A DNA stretch of 64,000 nt, from positions 3,306,226 to 3,370,225 of the forward strand of contig NZ_CM001441.1 of the NCBI RefSeq assembly GCF_000244895.1, written 5' to 3'. Of this stretch, positions 52,223 to 60,907 are shown piece by piece. Origin of the DNA: Desulfosporosinus youngiae DSM 17734 (GTDB taxonomy: Bacteria; Bacillota; Desulfitobacteriia; Desulfitobacteriales; Desulfitobacteriaceae). The notes under the pieces were generated by a model, which was given only the letters and a program-made list of their open reading frames with translations, had not been told where the DNA came from and searched no databases. Every line of letters starts with the position of its first letter. Position 1 is the stretch's first letter. The translations under genes were made by a program, and so were the position numbers.

Positions 52223-52235
52223 ATGGTCAGACCAT
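52223..52235. promoter_or_regulatory. GntR/FadR-subfamily operator ahead of lutC
   Basis: ATGGTC A GACCAT is a perfect 13-nt palindrome of the TGGTnnnACCA class bound by FadR-subfamily GntR regulators (PdhR, LldR, FadR). Its place between the likely promoter and lutC suggests lactate-responsive repression. No GntR gene is in the window. Confidence 0.6.
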
Positions 52236-52410
52236 CATGCCACTTTAGTCTAATTTTATGACATAATTATTAAAATTACAATATCCTGTTTACCTAAAAT
52301 TTTAAAATATTAAGATAATATCTTTCTGTCTCTAAGTTCTGAGGGGGCTTGTATTATTTCATGGTTTTTGGAGATTGTAACACATATGACCATATAAGGA
52401 GGATTGTGAA

Positions 52411-52626
52411 ATGCCAGAACATGATGCACCCACAGAATTAAGAGCTATAGGCGAAGAGTGCTCGTATTTTAAATCTAGTTATCCTGTTGAGCTGGCTAAT
52501 GACCTTATGGGAGCAACCATTATTAGCTGTGATATGTGTCAACGCTGGGATAATGGTTATTGTGATATTTATCTAAGAGAACGTTTTGGGGAGTCTATAG
52601 ACGAAGATTCTTTGCGCAGACAGTAA
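52411..52626 (+). CDS. Small four-Cys protein, 71 residues
   Basis: AAGGAGG lies 8 bases before ATG 52411. Four cysteines: GEECSYF (17), ISCDMCQRW (40, 43) and GYCDIYL (51), a C-x22-C-x2-C-x7-C spacing able to bind zinc or a cluster. Acidic C-terminus. No family recognised. It is divergent from the lut operon and followed by a terminator at 52766. Confidence 0.6.
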   Translation: MPEHDAPTELRAIGEECSYFKSSYPVELANDLMGATIISCDMCQRWDNGYCDIYLRERFGESIDEDSLRRQ

Positions 52627-52765
52627 TGCCTTTAATTTAGCCAGATATAATTCCAGCCAACCTACTAAATCTCCTATAATTTACATATTGATTTTCGACA
52701 ATATTTGCGTTATGGTTTAGACAGTGAAGTCTAGTAGTTAAATCTTCTGGATTTTGCGCAAATAA

Positions 52766-52797
52766 GAGGATTCCCGGACGCGGGAATCCTCAAAAAT
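52766..52797 (+). terminator. Rho-independent terminator
   Basis: GAGGATTCCCG GA CGCGGGAATCCTC: strong stem followed by AAAAATTT; 140 bases beyond the four-Cys gene. The stretch between holds no gene. Confidence 0.7.
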
Positions 52798-52900
52798 TTA
52801 TAGTAAACGATATAAAGTTATAAATAATGATGCTCAAACTAATGATTTTAATGAAGAAATGCTTGCAATTTTAAATCAGTCGATTTAGTATATTGTTATT

Positions 52901-52976
52901 GGGGGTATAGCTCAGCTGGGAGAGCGCTAGATTCGCATTTTAGAGGCCAGCGGTTCGATCCCGCTTACCTCCACCA
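52901..52976 (+). tRNA. tRNA-Ala (anticodon CGC)
   Basis: 76 nt with all arms and encoded CCA. The acceptor stem has the alanine identity pair G3-U70. D stem GCTC/GAGC (10-13, 22-25), anticodon stem 27-31/39-43 with one G-U, loop TTCGCAT giving anticodon CGC at 34-36 (reads GCG), T stem AGCGG/CCGCT. Single tRNA, followed by a terminator. CGC alanine tRNAs are a minor species beside TGC and GGC. Confidence 0.93.
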
Positions 52977-52989
52977 TAATGAAAGCGTT

Positions 52990-53017
52990 AAACCCTTGGT
53001 ATTCCAAGGGTTTTTTC
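52990..53017 (+). terminator. tRNA terminator
   Basis: AAACCCTTGG TATT CCAAGGGTTTTTTC, 14 bases after the tRNA 3' end. Confidence 0.9.
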
Positions 53018-53426
53018 TTTTTGCATTATGTATTTTTTTTGAGTTAAGGGTTAAAAATGCAATTGGGGACGACCCATTATACCATTATAATAGGAAGCAT
53101 TTAAAACTTCAGCTTACTTTGCCTAATATTATAGGCAGAACCCCAGCTCGACCATACCGGAGTTCTGCTTTGCAAAAAACCCTGAATTACCTGAGCTACT
53201 ATACTCTATGTCACAGCAGAGCCAAGTGTGATAAAGAGTTATAAAGCCCTCCGCCAAAAGCAGAAACCCGGTGCCACCACACACCAGGTTTCTGCTTTTG
53301 GTAAACGAGATATGAAACCATAGATACAACAAACCCTACCCCTACGATACTATATGCCTCTGTCCAAGAGAGTGTGACAAGCGCTGGCTAATTACTGGCG
53401 TCACATTTGATCTTTAGCAAACAAAA
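53018..53426. other. Intergenic region with a long hairpin
   Basis: Nothing convincing codes here. CCAAAAGCAGAAACC-CGGTG (53254-53273) pairs with CACC-AGGTTTCTGCTTTTGG (53283-53302), an 18-bp stem with a bulge. It could terminate a transcript from either side or be a small non-coding RNA end. Short frames on both strands lack ribosome sites. Confidence 0.5.
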
Positions 53427-53455
53427 AAGGCCCTACCGCTTTCTGGTAGAAGCCT
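53427..53455 (-). terminator. Terminator of the XRE regulator gene
   Basis: On the minus strand AGGCTTCTACC AGAAAGC GGTAGGGCCT then TTTTTTG; it lies right at the stop codon. Confidence 0.7.
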
Positions 53456-53666
53456 ATTCGTTATTAACGAGCTCACCAATCGAGACACCTAGCCCTGCAG
53501 CCAATTGTGCAAGTTCGTTTATACGAGGAATCCTTGATTCATCTTCTATACTGATAAGGCGTTTCAAGCTTACCCCAACATTAAAGGCTAAATCTTCTCT
53601 GGTCAAATTACGCTTATTTCTGTAGTAAGCTATCCGTCTACAGACGGTTTCATCAATTATGATCAA
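53454..53666 (-). CDS. XRE-family helix-turn-helix regulator
   Basis: 70 residues from TTG 53666 (AGAAGGTG 9 bases upstream; a GTG at 53678 is also in frame but sits on the site). HTH in RRIAYYRNKRNLTREDLAFNVGVSLKRLISIEDESRIPRI (in parts), the Cro/CI fold with no extra domain. The target is unknown; the neighbours are small genes and no phage genes are present. Confidence 0.85.
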   Translation of the reverse strand: MIIIDETVCRRIAYYRNKRNLTREDLAFNVGVSLKRLISIEDESRIPRINELAQLAAGLGVSIGELVNNE

Positions 53667-53785
53667 ATAATAATTCACCTTCTCCCACGCTCTTGTATTG
53701 GCTTTTTCTGCAATGCATAGCCTTTATCCTCTATACGGATCAAAAACAGGAAAAAGGTCCTATCTTTAAAAAAGCCCCCACCGTT

Positions 53786-53851
53786 TTAGCGAGAGCCTAA
53801 GCTTGTAACCTTATGGGACAATCCGGCATAGTATGTATTGGTTGTGGCCAT
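53786..53851 (-). CDS. Possible 21-residue peptide
   Basis: MATTNTYYAGLSHKVTSLGSR from ATG 53851 with AAAGGAAG about 6 bases upstream. The stop lies inside a terminator-like hairpin with a T-run (53766-53798). Its size makes chance occurrence possible; upstream hairpin GGGGAGAG...CTCTCCCC (53873-53896) suggests a separate transcript. Confidence 0.3.
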   Translation of the reverse strand: MATTNTYYAGLSHKVTSLGSR

Positions 53852-54027
53852 TATTTGTCTTCCTTTCTGAAGGGGAGAGTCTGGACAGCTCTCCCCTGTT
53901 TACATTATCTGAATTGCGATCTGATCCCATAGAATATCCAATCCCGAACACTTTATGGACATGCTGCATAATATAAATCAAGAAACCTCTCAATCTTATG
54001 GGAATCTAAGATAAAGGGGTGAAGCAT

Positions 54028-54153
54028 ATGATTTGTGTAGCGCCGACAATAATTATTATTTTATTGCTTATCATTATTGGGCAATTACAAAGGTTTCCGA
54101 GACCGATCTTGCCGCCGCCGCCACAACCTTGCCGCTGCAGATTATTATTTTAA
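54028..54153 (+). CDS. Small membrane protein with Pro-rich Cys tail, 41 residues
   Basis: AAGGGGTG lies 6 bases before ATG 54028. Sequence: MICVAPTIIIILLLIIIGQL (one membrane helix), then RFPRPILPPPPQPCRCRLLF. A strong terminator (54196-54222) follows 43 bases on. No family recognised. Similar tiny helix-plus-proline proteins are common in sporulating Firmicutes but poorly named. Confidence 0.6.
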   Translation: MICVAPTIIIILLLIIIGQLQRFPRPILPPPPQPCRCRLLF

Positions 54154-54195
54154 CAAGTTCTAGCCCAAAACGTCGGCATGGACAAATTGTGCAGG

Positions 54196-54222
54196 CCAGG
54201 AGATTGATAGTCTCCTGGTTTC
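54196..54222 (+). terminator. Rho-independent terminator
   Basis: CCAGGAGA TTGATAG TCTCCTGG followed by TTTCTT. Confidence 0.85.
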
Positions 54223-54305
54223 TTATAATTTACAAATTTTAACCGGTATTGCATGAACGTAAATTACAAAACCTAAACTGTCGAATTAAAGAGGAGGTTT
54301 TGTGA

Positions 54306-54443
54306 ATGTTTGGCATAAAAATGAGATCCAGAAAACCAAATAGATTATTTAGTCCTCCTTCGTTATTTATCCTTAGCCTGGCTGCCATAGGAACTGCAGC
54401 TTTGATCGGTAAATCCTGCGGGGACAAAGAGGAGTGTAAATAA
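54306..54443 (+). CDS. Small membrane protein, 45 residues
   Basis: GAGGAGG lies 8 bases before ATG 54306. Basic N-terminus MFGIKMRSRKPNRLFSPP, one membrane helix (SLFILSLAAIGTAALIG), then a short Cys-bearing acidic tail KSCGDKEECK. A hairpin (54446-54468) follows directly. No family recognised. Confidence 0.6.
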   Translation: MFGIKMRSRKPNRLFSPPSLFILSLAAIGTAALIGKSCGDKEECK

Positions 54444-54445
54444 TC

Positions 54446-54470
54446 AAAGCCGTCCGAAAGGGCGGTTTCT
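54446..54470 (+). terminator. Rho-independent terminator
   Basis: AAAGCCGTCC GAAA GGGCGGTTTCTT, directly after the small membrane gene's stop. Confidence 0.75.
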
Positions 54471-54559
54471 TAATTATTGGTACAATTGAAAAAGCGCTCA
54501 CCTTCATAAAACAGTTCTATTTAGCAACCAACTATCGTAATAATGAATGAGGGGATAGT

Positions 54560-55330
54560 ATGCGATACGATCCAGAAATAATTTATGTTCAAAAACTATA
54601 TTTCTTTTTGTTCTTAACTACTTTGACCACACTTGCTGCCGGAATTATTCTATGGAAGTTTGATTGGCATACAGGACTTTATGTACTAGCCGGTGGGCTA
54701 GGCATTTCCTATGCGGCTATGGTTCTGAAAAAGAACTTTAATCCTCCTGAAAAAAAAACAACCGCGAAACGAATGGCTCACACAATCTCTCAAGACACCA
54801 GCTCTTTAACAATCGCACGTTTTGCCTGCCAACTTTATTATTACTTTCATGAATCTAATCAGGCAATATCTCTGCTGGAACAATTTCTTCCCAATCATGA
54901 TCCTCTCATCTATACGACACTTGGAGACATCCTTCTTAAAGAGGGAAAAGCGAAGCGGGCACTTTATATTCTCAGAGATAATCCCTATGCCCTGGTTGAC
55001 CCGCTTATGCTGGCGACACAAGGCCGTGTTCTTAAACAGATTGGTAAAATTCCCGAAGCTGTTAGAATGTTCGAACGAAGTTTACACCTCTCAAGACAGG
55101 TGAACTTTCCCAAAAGCTCCTCCAACTGGTTCACGCAAAAAATGCTTACCATAAGCTATATCGCTAATATTCATCATAAACTGGCTGATTGTTATGTTAT
55201 CCTTAATGACTTTAAACAAGCTAAAAAGCATTTCCGAGCAGGAAATCGCCTTCTGCTGGACATATCTCTCTGGCGCCATTGTCCGGCTGTTCATATTGAT
55301 TCAACAAAAAACTGCAAAAATACTTATTAG
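54560..55330 (+). CDS. Two-span membrane protein with TPR-like repeats
   Basis: 256 residues. Two helices at about 12-60 (FFLFLTTLTTLAAGIILW, LYVLAGGLGISYAAMVL) form an N-terminal hairpin anchor. From about 85 a helical array of TPR-like units (ARFACQLYYYFHESNQAISLLEQFL, YTTLGDILLKEGKAKRALYILRDN, LATQGRVLKQIGKIPEAVRMFERSL; in parts) faces the cytosol. GAGGGG precedes ATG 54560. The last 15 residues may be loosely conserved. No family name. Confidence 0.7.
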   Translation: MRYDPEIIYVQKLYFFLFLTTLTTLAAGIILWKFDWHTGLYVLAGGLGISYAAMVLKKNFNPPEKKTTAKRMAHTISQDTSSLTIARFACQLYYYFHESNQAISLLEQFLPNHDPLIYTTLGDILLKEGKAKRALYILRDNPYALVDPLMLATQGRVLKQIGKIPEAVRMFERSLHLSRQVNFPKSSSNWFTQKMLTISYIANIHHKLADCYVILNDFKQAKKHFRAGNRLLLDISLWRHCPAVHIDSTKNCKNTY

Positions 55331-55478
55331 TTCTTCATTCTTTTCCCTTTTGCCACCAATCCTTATGCCCTATTCCAACAGCTTTTTCAATGATAATTTC
55401 CTATAATATTGATAAAACTAATATCTTATTGCAAAATCGGACAATACTAACTCTGAGTTCTGAAATGGAGGGTGAAAA

Positions 55479-55679
55479 ATGTTGTCAACACATGCTGACG
55501 AGGTTCTGGGATTTATCCGTGATTTTGAAGTATCTTCTCGTGATTATCTCCTCTCCAAGGGCTTGAGTGAATACGAGATGAGAAATGCCTATCTTGACTT
55601 ACAATGGAATTTCCTGCATACGATCCTTAAAAAAAAACTAACTATTAAGACTCCTAAACTTGAGACTCTTCATAGTTGA
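55479..55679 (+). CDS. Small hypothetical protein, 66 residues
   Basis: GGAGGG lies 6 bases before ATG 55479. Helical, acidic then basic: MLSTHADEVLGFIRDFEVSS...YLLSKGLSEYEMRNAYLDLQWNFLHTILKKK (in parts). No family recognised. A terminator follows. Confidence 0.6.
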   Translation: MLSTHADEVLGFIRDFEVSSRDYLLSKGLSEYEMRNAYLDLQWNFLHTILKKKLTIKTPKLETLHS

Positions 55680-55690
55680 ATTACGCCCCA

Positions 55691-55724
55691 AAACAAGAGC
55701 CATTGAAAGAGGCTCTTGTTTTTT
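55691..55724. terminator. Terminator between the 66-residue gene and the cyclase
   Basis: AAACAAGAGCC ... GGCTCTTGTTTTTTCT: 10-bp stem with a T-run on the plus strand; A-run on the other side may also serve the convergent cyclase gene. Confidence 0.85.
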
Positions 55725-55731
55725 CTCTATT

Positions 55732-57318
55732 TCATCTAAAAAATGATGCTTTATACAAGCGTTGATAACGCTGTAAGGCCCTGATAGCTGTCAGAGTTGT
55801 TGTTATGGGCTCTTCATAATTCCATCCTTTGGCATAGATCCCCCGATAAGAGGGTTCAAATGAACCATTGCTTTTCTGTAAAGTAAGAAGGTTTTTCACC
55901 CCGTTGTCCAAAACTTGTTGCGGCACATGTCTCATATAACGCCATAACCCGGCAAGAGCTAAGCTCGTTTCAACAACAGAACCCCAGCCTCCATCACTAT
56001 TCTGTATTTTCAAGAGATAATCAAGCCCTTTCTTTCTTGCCCCAAGAATGTGACGTGCGGTATTCCAGCGTTCCCAGCTGAACTTCCACTTACTGAATAA
56101 TTCTAAGGCCTGTGCCGTACTATAAACCGACCCTTCGAACCAAGAGGCAGGAAAAGCGCCTTGATCATTCTGCTGCGACAAGACCCAATTCAGCCCACGC
56201 CATATTCTTTCCTCTTGAGAACGTGTACTTCGCCACAAGGCTTCTAAGACATGAATGCTGACATCCACACTTGGTATATAAACTGGAAATTCCGAAGAAA
56301 CATTAGGGGGAATCCCCTGAAAACTAGGAAATGTACTCCAGCTTCCATCAGCATTTTGTAACCGTTCAAGAAGATTAACTCCAAGGATATTTCGTTCTCC
56401 ACTCACTTGGTGCAGCCCAATCAAAGCAACTGCAGTATCATCCAGATCAGGATGGGTGTAGGGAGGTGTACTTCCATAACTGCCATCTTGGTTTTGTGCT
56501 CTTTTCAACCAATCGATCCCTTCATCTAACCATGGGATATCCGAGGGGTTTTGAGTTGTCTCTCCAAATACACTAATAGCCCAACCAATTGCCCATATTT
56601 GAAGTTGGTCAAAGGCGGGCCATCCGCCGCTTGGATATTGTTTCTGCACCAACCATCGTCCAGCTCTCCGAACCTGTTCCGTATGGCTTCCTTTGCTCAT
56701 GATCGCAAGAATTGACATACTCGTTGCAATAATATCTTCTGCCCATGAACCGTCCGGCATTTGGGTTTGCAAAAGATAGTTAAGACCTTTATGCATTTCC
56801 TCTTGAGAATTTGAAGCCAAGAGGGATGCCGCAACCACAACTGGTCTGCCATAGAGCGGCAGCTTAGTCAATACCCTGTCTTCCAGGATTGTAGGAAACA
56901 ATATTTCTTCCGGCGTTGGCCCCTCCAGGCCGGGAACTACTCTATGACCTAGGGATAAAATCACATGAGAAAATTGTCTTGCCTGAGATAAAAGTCTTAT
57001 TTTAGCCTTCCATCCGCCTTGACTTCCCTGAAGAACCATTCTTACAATCTGAGTTATCTCTTCGTCTCGTTCGTCTCCCGGAAACTTCCCCCATCCTCCA
57101 TGATCCTGCAGCACAAGCCATTTGATCCCTTGCTGTTGGGAGTTCTCATACCCTCTGCCAAGTGCGAGGAGAGCAAGAGCTGCCAGTGCAGTAGCCCCTG
57201 GGCTTGATGAAACGCCATAAGATTCACTGATGTTTCCCGATAAAATCTGCCCCACACCCTCAGACACATAAGATCGTGCCAAATCAAGGCATTCTTGAAC
57301 TTCTCTTCTAAGCTCCAT
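55732..57318 (-). CDS. Class II terpene cyclase (squalene-hopene/sporulenol cyclase-like), short form
   Basis: 528 residues, about 100 shorter than typical SHC (about 630). The protonating motif DxDDTA is present as DLDDTA at 291-296. At least six QW-type repeats are visible (QTQMPDGSWAED, QKQYPSGGWPAF, QNQDGSYGS, QNADGSWSTF, QNSDGGWGSV, QKSNGSFEPS). The usual N-terminal barrel part is abbreviated. Substrates could be squalene or a tetraprenyl polyprene as in sporulenol synthase; no squalene synthase gene is nearby. The start ATG 57318 has GGAGAGAG upstream. Confidence 0.85.
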   Translation of the reverse strand: MELRREVQECLDLARSYVSEGVGQILSGNISESYGVSSSPGATALAALALLALGRGYENSQQQGIKWLVLQDHGGWGKFPGDERDEEITQIVRMVLQGSQGGWKAKIRLLSQARQFSHVILSLGHRVVPGLEGPTPEEILFPTILEDRVLTKLPLYGRPVVVAASLLASNSQEEMHKGLNYLLQTQMPDGSWAEDIIATSMSILAIMSKGSHTEQVRRAGRWLVQKQYPSGGWPAFDQLQIWAIGWAISVFGETTQNPSDIPWLDEGIDWLKRAQNQDGSYGSTPPYTHPDLDDTAVALIGLHQVSGERNILGVNLLERLQNADGSWSTFPSFQGIPPNVSSEFPVYIPSVDVSIHVLEALWRSTRSQEERIWRGLNWVLSQQNDQGAFPASWFEGSVYSTAQALELFSKWKFSWERWNTARHILGARKKGLDYLLKIQNSDGGWGSVVETSLALAGLWRYMRHVPQQVLDNGVKNLLTLQKSNGSFEPSYRGIYAKGWNYEEPITTTLTAIRALQRYQRLYKASFFR

Positions 57319-57401
57319 AGAACTCTCTCCATCCTTCTATTTAGCGCACGCTGTAATATTAAGCTATGATATCCTGAGGAAAATTGTTCCAGAAACAGAA
57401 A

Positions 57402-57425
57402 ATGCCGAACTCATTAGTTCGGCAT
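57402..57425 (-). terminator. Terminator of the N-acetyltransferase gene
   Basis: ATGCCGAACT CATT AGTTCGGCAT, 10-bp stem; on the minus strand the tail is TTTTCTGTTT. Confidence 0.8.
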
Positions 57426-57438
57426 CTGATCTTATTTT

Positions 57439-57891
57439 TTAGAGATTTCGGCTAACTGCAATCTCATCACAATTCGGGAATTTGATACAATTGATACACT
57501 CCCGCCATACTTTTTGAGGCATTTGATCTTTACTGACCTCACTGTATCCACAATGCTTGAAGAACTCGGGCTGATATGTCAGAGCAAAAACTTTGGCACA
57601 GCCAAGTTCCTTGGCTTCTTCCTCAAGTGTTCTAACAATTTGTGTTCCAATCCCTCTTCGTTTGTAACCACTTGCGACCGCCAGCGCTCTTATTTCTGCT
57701 AAATCACTCCAGAGAATATGAAGGGACGCAACTCCTACTATTTGCCCATCAACTTCAGCCAGCAAGAACTCGCGAATGTTTTCATAAAGCATATTTCTGG
57801 ATCGGGGAAGCATGAGTCCTTCTTCTGCATTACTATTAATCAATGACATCATAGCTTCTACATCCGCTATTCGAGCCTTACGCAATTTCAT
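57439..57891 (-). CDS. GNAT N-acetyltransferase, N-acetylglutamate synthase-like
   Basis: 150 residues from ATG 57891 (AAAGGGG 9 bases upstream). GNAT core: AVASGYKRRGIGTQIVRTLEEEAKELG (acetyl-CoA loop, in parts) and VFALTYQPEFFKHCGYSEVSKDQMPQKVW. The C-terminal block KVWRECINCIKFPNCDEIAV is typical of clostridial stand-alone ArgA-like synthases that start arginine synthesis. No arg genes are close by, so the substrate is inferred. Confidence 0.8.
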   Translation of the reverse strand: MKLRKARIADVEAMMSLINSNAEEGLMLPRSRNMLYENIREFLLAEVDGQIVGVASLHILWSDLAEIRALAVASGYKRRGIGTQIVRTLEEEAKELGCAKVFALTYQPEFFKHCGYSEVSKDQMPQKVWRECINCIKFPNCDEIAVSRNL

Positions 57892-58185
57892 CGTTCGATA
57901 TCCCCTTTTATTAGTTTTTGCATAATTATACACCATATATTATATTTTTGCATATCCCTTTACTTAGCTTTCCAATATCAACTTAGTGACATGTATCTTT
58001 TTTAGTTTTGTCGGATTTTGAAACATTGTTTTCGGACTTAAGTCTTAAAAACCTAGGATAAAAGGCCACTCTAACAAATGTATTGAAAATTACACTATCT
58101 CCTTTTTCTTACAATTTTTTGCGGGCTTTTATGGTAAACTATGTCAGTGTGCTGGTTGTAGTAGTTTTTGGAAGGAGATTATCAA

Positions 58186-59601
58186 GTGATACCTCTCAAA
58201 TTTCGTTACCGTCCGTTTCTTCGTCAACGGGTTTTTATCGTTTTGTCACTTATCTTCATAATAACGATTATTATATCTGATATCTTGCCAATTCCCTATT
58301 CTTTGCAGATTGCCTTAAGATTCCTTCCGCTAATCATCATTATTATATGGTTTGAACTCTGGTTTCACAGTTGGGGAAAAGTTTGGATTCTATCTGCCGC
58401 TCTATTCACAGTTGGTTCACATGCGGATCCTGTCCTTCCTACAGGTCCATTACTTTTAGCTCATATCATCTTCCTGCTTGGGTTGATGTATCTGTTTGAC
58501 CGTAGGGAATCACAAAAAAGCGCTCTTCATCAACGTCATCTTAAAACGATGAAAGCCCTTCTCCGCCAAGATCCTCCTTTAATTCAAACCCTTGACTATA
58601 CTTGCGAAGCAGTTATCTTATTGGATAATACCGGTTCTATTATTGAACTGAATTCTCAATCGGCCTTACTTCTATCCCTGCCCGAATCCAATCTGATTGG
58701 CAAACATATATTTGATGTTCTGGGCATCCTGCCAAATTTACAGCAAACCGATGCTACGGAACATGGTGAATTTGCCTGGAAAACTCCCAAAGGAGTTACA
58801 ATCCAAGTAAAATACCATACTCGTCCTATCCTTGACGATGACATTCCAACGGGCACGCTTGTAACACTTTCCGATATCAGCGAAGCAAAAACTCGCTTAG
58901 AAGCGTCTATGCAGGTCGAAAAACTCTCGATCATCAGCCAGGTTTCAGCAGGTTTAGCGCACGAAATCCGAAACCCCTTGACAACCATCAAAGGTTTCAT
59001 GCAGCTAATCACCCCTGAGCAGTGGCCGGAATCATTTCGGCCTTACCAGCAGCTTATTCTCGACGAGATCCAAACCATCGATCAACTACTCAACAATTTT
59101 CTCCTCTTAACCAGTCCTACTGCGCCACATATAGAGAAACTTAACCTAGTAGAAGCTATTCCTTCCTTGACTCAAAAAACTCAATCTATCGTCCATAAAC
59201 AGAATGTTACGCTGGCTTTAGAATGTCCCTCTCACTCAGTCTATGTAATGGGCGACCGTGAACAACTTCTTCAAGCGCTATTGTCAATTCTCAATAACGC
59301 AATTGAAGTCTCTCCGAAAGGAGGAACGGTTATTATTCGCTTAACAGAAGAAGAGCCTTTTGTCAGAGTCAGTATCATTGACAATGGTCCCGGTATACCG
59401 GAAAATCTTCGCCAGCGAGTGCTGGATCCGTTCTTTACCACCCGCGCCGAAAATACCGGGTTGGGCTTAACCATTGCTCAGCAAATCATTCTCACCCATC
59501 ATGGCAAGCTCAATTTTTCAGAATTGGCATCCTCTTCCGGAACCATCGTCACAATCGATTTTCCCAGCCTATCCAATGTTAAAGGTAATCTTTCTGCATA
59601 A
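58186..59601 (+). CDS. Membrane-bound PAS sensor histidine kinase (orphan, sporulation-kinase-like)
   Basis: 471 residues from GTG 58186 (GGAAGGAG 8 bases upstream). Four or so N-terminal membrane helices (VFIVLSLIFIITIIISDIL, FLPLIIIIIWFELWF, ILSAALFTVGS, HIIFLLGLMYLF), a PAS domain (about 125-235), H-box GLAHEIRNPLTTIKGF, N-box NNAIEVSPKGG, G-boxes DNGPGIP and GLGLTIAQQII. No response regulator is adjacent. KinE/KinB-like phosphorelay kinases look like this, so a sporulation role is plausible. Confidence 0.9.
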   Translation: MIPLKFRYRPFLRQRVFIVLSLIFIITIIISDILPIPYSLQIALRFLPLIIIIIWFELWFHSWGKVWILSAALFTVGSHADPVLPTGPLLLAHIIFLLGLMYLFDRRESQKSALHQRHLKTMKALLRQDPPLIQTLDYTCEAVILLDNTGSIIELNSQSALLLSLPESNLIGKHIFDVLGILPNLQQTDATEHGEFAWKTPKGVTIQVKYHTRPILDDDIPTGTLVTLSDISEAKTRLEASMQVEKLSIISQVSAGLAHEIRNPLTTIKGFMQLITPEQWPESFRPYQQLILDEIQTIDQLLNNFLLLTSPTAPHIEKLNLVEAIPSLTQKTQSIVHKQNVTLALECPSHSVYVMGDREQLLQALLSILNNAIEVSPKGGTVIIRLTEEEPFVRVSIIDNGPGIPENLRQRVLDPFFTTRAENTGLGLTIAQQIILTHHGKLNFSELASSSGTIVTIDFPSLSNVKGNLSA

Positions 59602-60829
59602 GAGAATGATTTAAATAATTACTTTGACAGTTCAGCTGATAAATTCCATTATCCTGCCAATCTTCCGGTAATGTCCAAATAGGAAACCGATCCACATCGT
59701 TTAACCAGGAGTAACATCGCCGAAGTTCTTCCTCCTTGCCCAGCGTTGTCAGCCAGTGTACTCGTCCATCCCAAACTAAGGGATTTCCTTGATTATCTCT
59801 AGCAATCGCTAATAGTAAGCTGCCTTCCAACACAGATGCCAACAAAATGCTGCGCGCAGCTCTTAGAAGTGGTTTGTCGAAAATCGGACATACCACACTC
59901 AGCTGTCCATTACCCTGGAAATAAAACCATTCTTCCAATTCAAGGACAGCATTTTCACTGCGGTCTTTAGGGAGCCAGGGCCAGGGCCAGGGACTCCCCC
60001 ACAGTAATTTCAGTGCACCATCTCCTTGATGAAGCAACAAAGAAAGGAGATCTTGAGGACGAAGTTTACCCTCTCTCTTTAGAGAGTTAAGATAATCTAC
60101 AATTCCTGAGATCGTTTCACAAAAATCAGAGTTTAGAGACCCTGAAGAATCTACCCAGCCTTGTTTCTGCCACTTCAACATAAGGTCCTTTGCCTTAAGC
60201 CATTTTACTTTGCTGGTTAACTCAAATTTTTTGCCTTTACGCCGTACTTCTGCAATTTCTATGTTACCCCAATAAAAGTTAATACTTTGGCTTTTAATAA
60301 CAGACCGAACTTGCCGATCAGCCAACTGATTAAAAAACCCGTTCACGGTCATTAGTTGTTGTCTTGCCACAGGATTTAAGCCTACTCCCCAACGTTTCCA
60401 ATCTGAACGTTCTTCCCCTATAGCATATCGCGGTCGTCTGATTTGCTGTTTTTCCGGAATAGGGTATAAACTAGGAGTCAGTTTCTCACGCCAATATACG
60501 GCTTTGGCATGAATCATTCCTCCTATTTTAGTGAGCCCTGTCAGAAAGGACGCCGAAAAATCAGGAGCAACATAATAAATGACCGTCTTCGCTCCATTGC
60601 TCAGACGATTTCCCCATAGTAAGCCTGCAAGAAGAAATTCCTCTTCGTGAATTATGGAAGAACAGGCAATAATGCCTACTCTTAAAGTCGTTTCTCCGCC
60701 CATGAAATAGTCATACTGCAGAGGAAGCCGACTTGCCTTTTTTTTCTCTTCCGGGTACTCTTTCCAATCCCTGACGATAAATACATCCGGATGAGTTTCC
60801 CAGATTTTGTTCCAGGTAATACTCAACAA
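59579..60829 (-). CDS. Hypothetical protein, 416 residues
   Basis: Starts MLSITWNKIWETHPDVFIVRDWKEYPEEK. Mixed alpha/beta, no signal peptide, a stretch WGSPWPWPWLPKDR is notably Trp/Pro-rich. RVGIIACSSIIHEEEFLLAGLLWGNRL and the lysine-rich middle do not match a family I know. It overlaps the kinase gene by 23 bases at the 3' end. Downstream of the P1 peptidase gene by 78 bases, same strand. Function unknown. Confidence 0.6.
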   Translation of the reverse strand: MLSITWNKIWETHPDVFIVRDWKEYPEEKKKASRLPLQYDYFMGGETTLRVGIIACSSIIHEEEFLLAGLLWGNRLSNGAKTVIYYVAPDFSASFLTGLTKIGGMIHAKAVYWREKLTPSLYPIPEKQQIRRPRYAIGEERSDWKRWGVGLNPVARQQLMTVNGFFNQLADRQVRSVIKSQSINFYWGNIEIAEVRRKGKKFELTSKVKWLKAKDLMLKWQKQGWVDSSGSLNSDFCETISGIVDYLNSLKREGKLRPQDLLSLLLHQGDGALKLLWGSPWPWPWLPKDRSENAVLELEEWFYFQGNGQLSVVCPIFDKPLLRAARSILLASVLEGSLLLAIARDNQGNPLVWDGRVHWLTTLGKEEELRRCYSWLNDVDRFPIWTLPEDWQDNGIYQLNCQSNYLNHSLMQKDYL

Positions 60830-60907
60830 AGACCCTCCCTTAGCTTTTCTCCATAAGGATGTTTACGCGCTAAGTACGAAGATCATGACAAAATTTTCAA
60901 AAGGAGA

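Noticed and set aside
53129-53332. 67-codon minus-strand frame over the long hairpin
   Set aside because: It runs through both arms of a hairpin, and has no ribosome site or protein-like composition.
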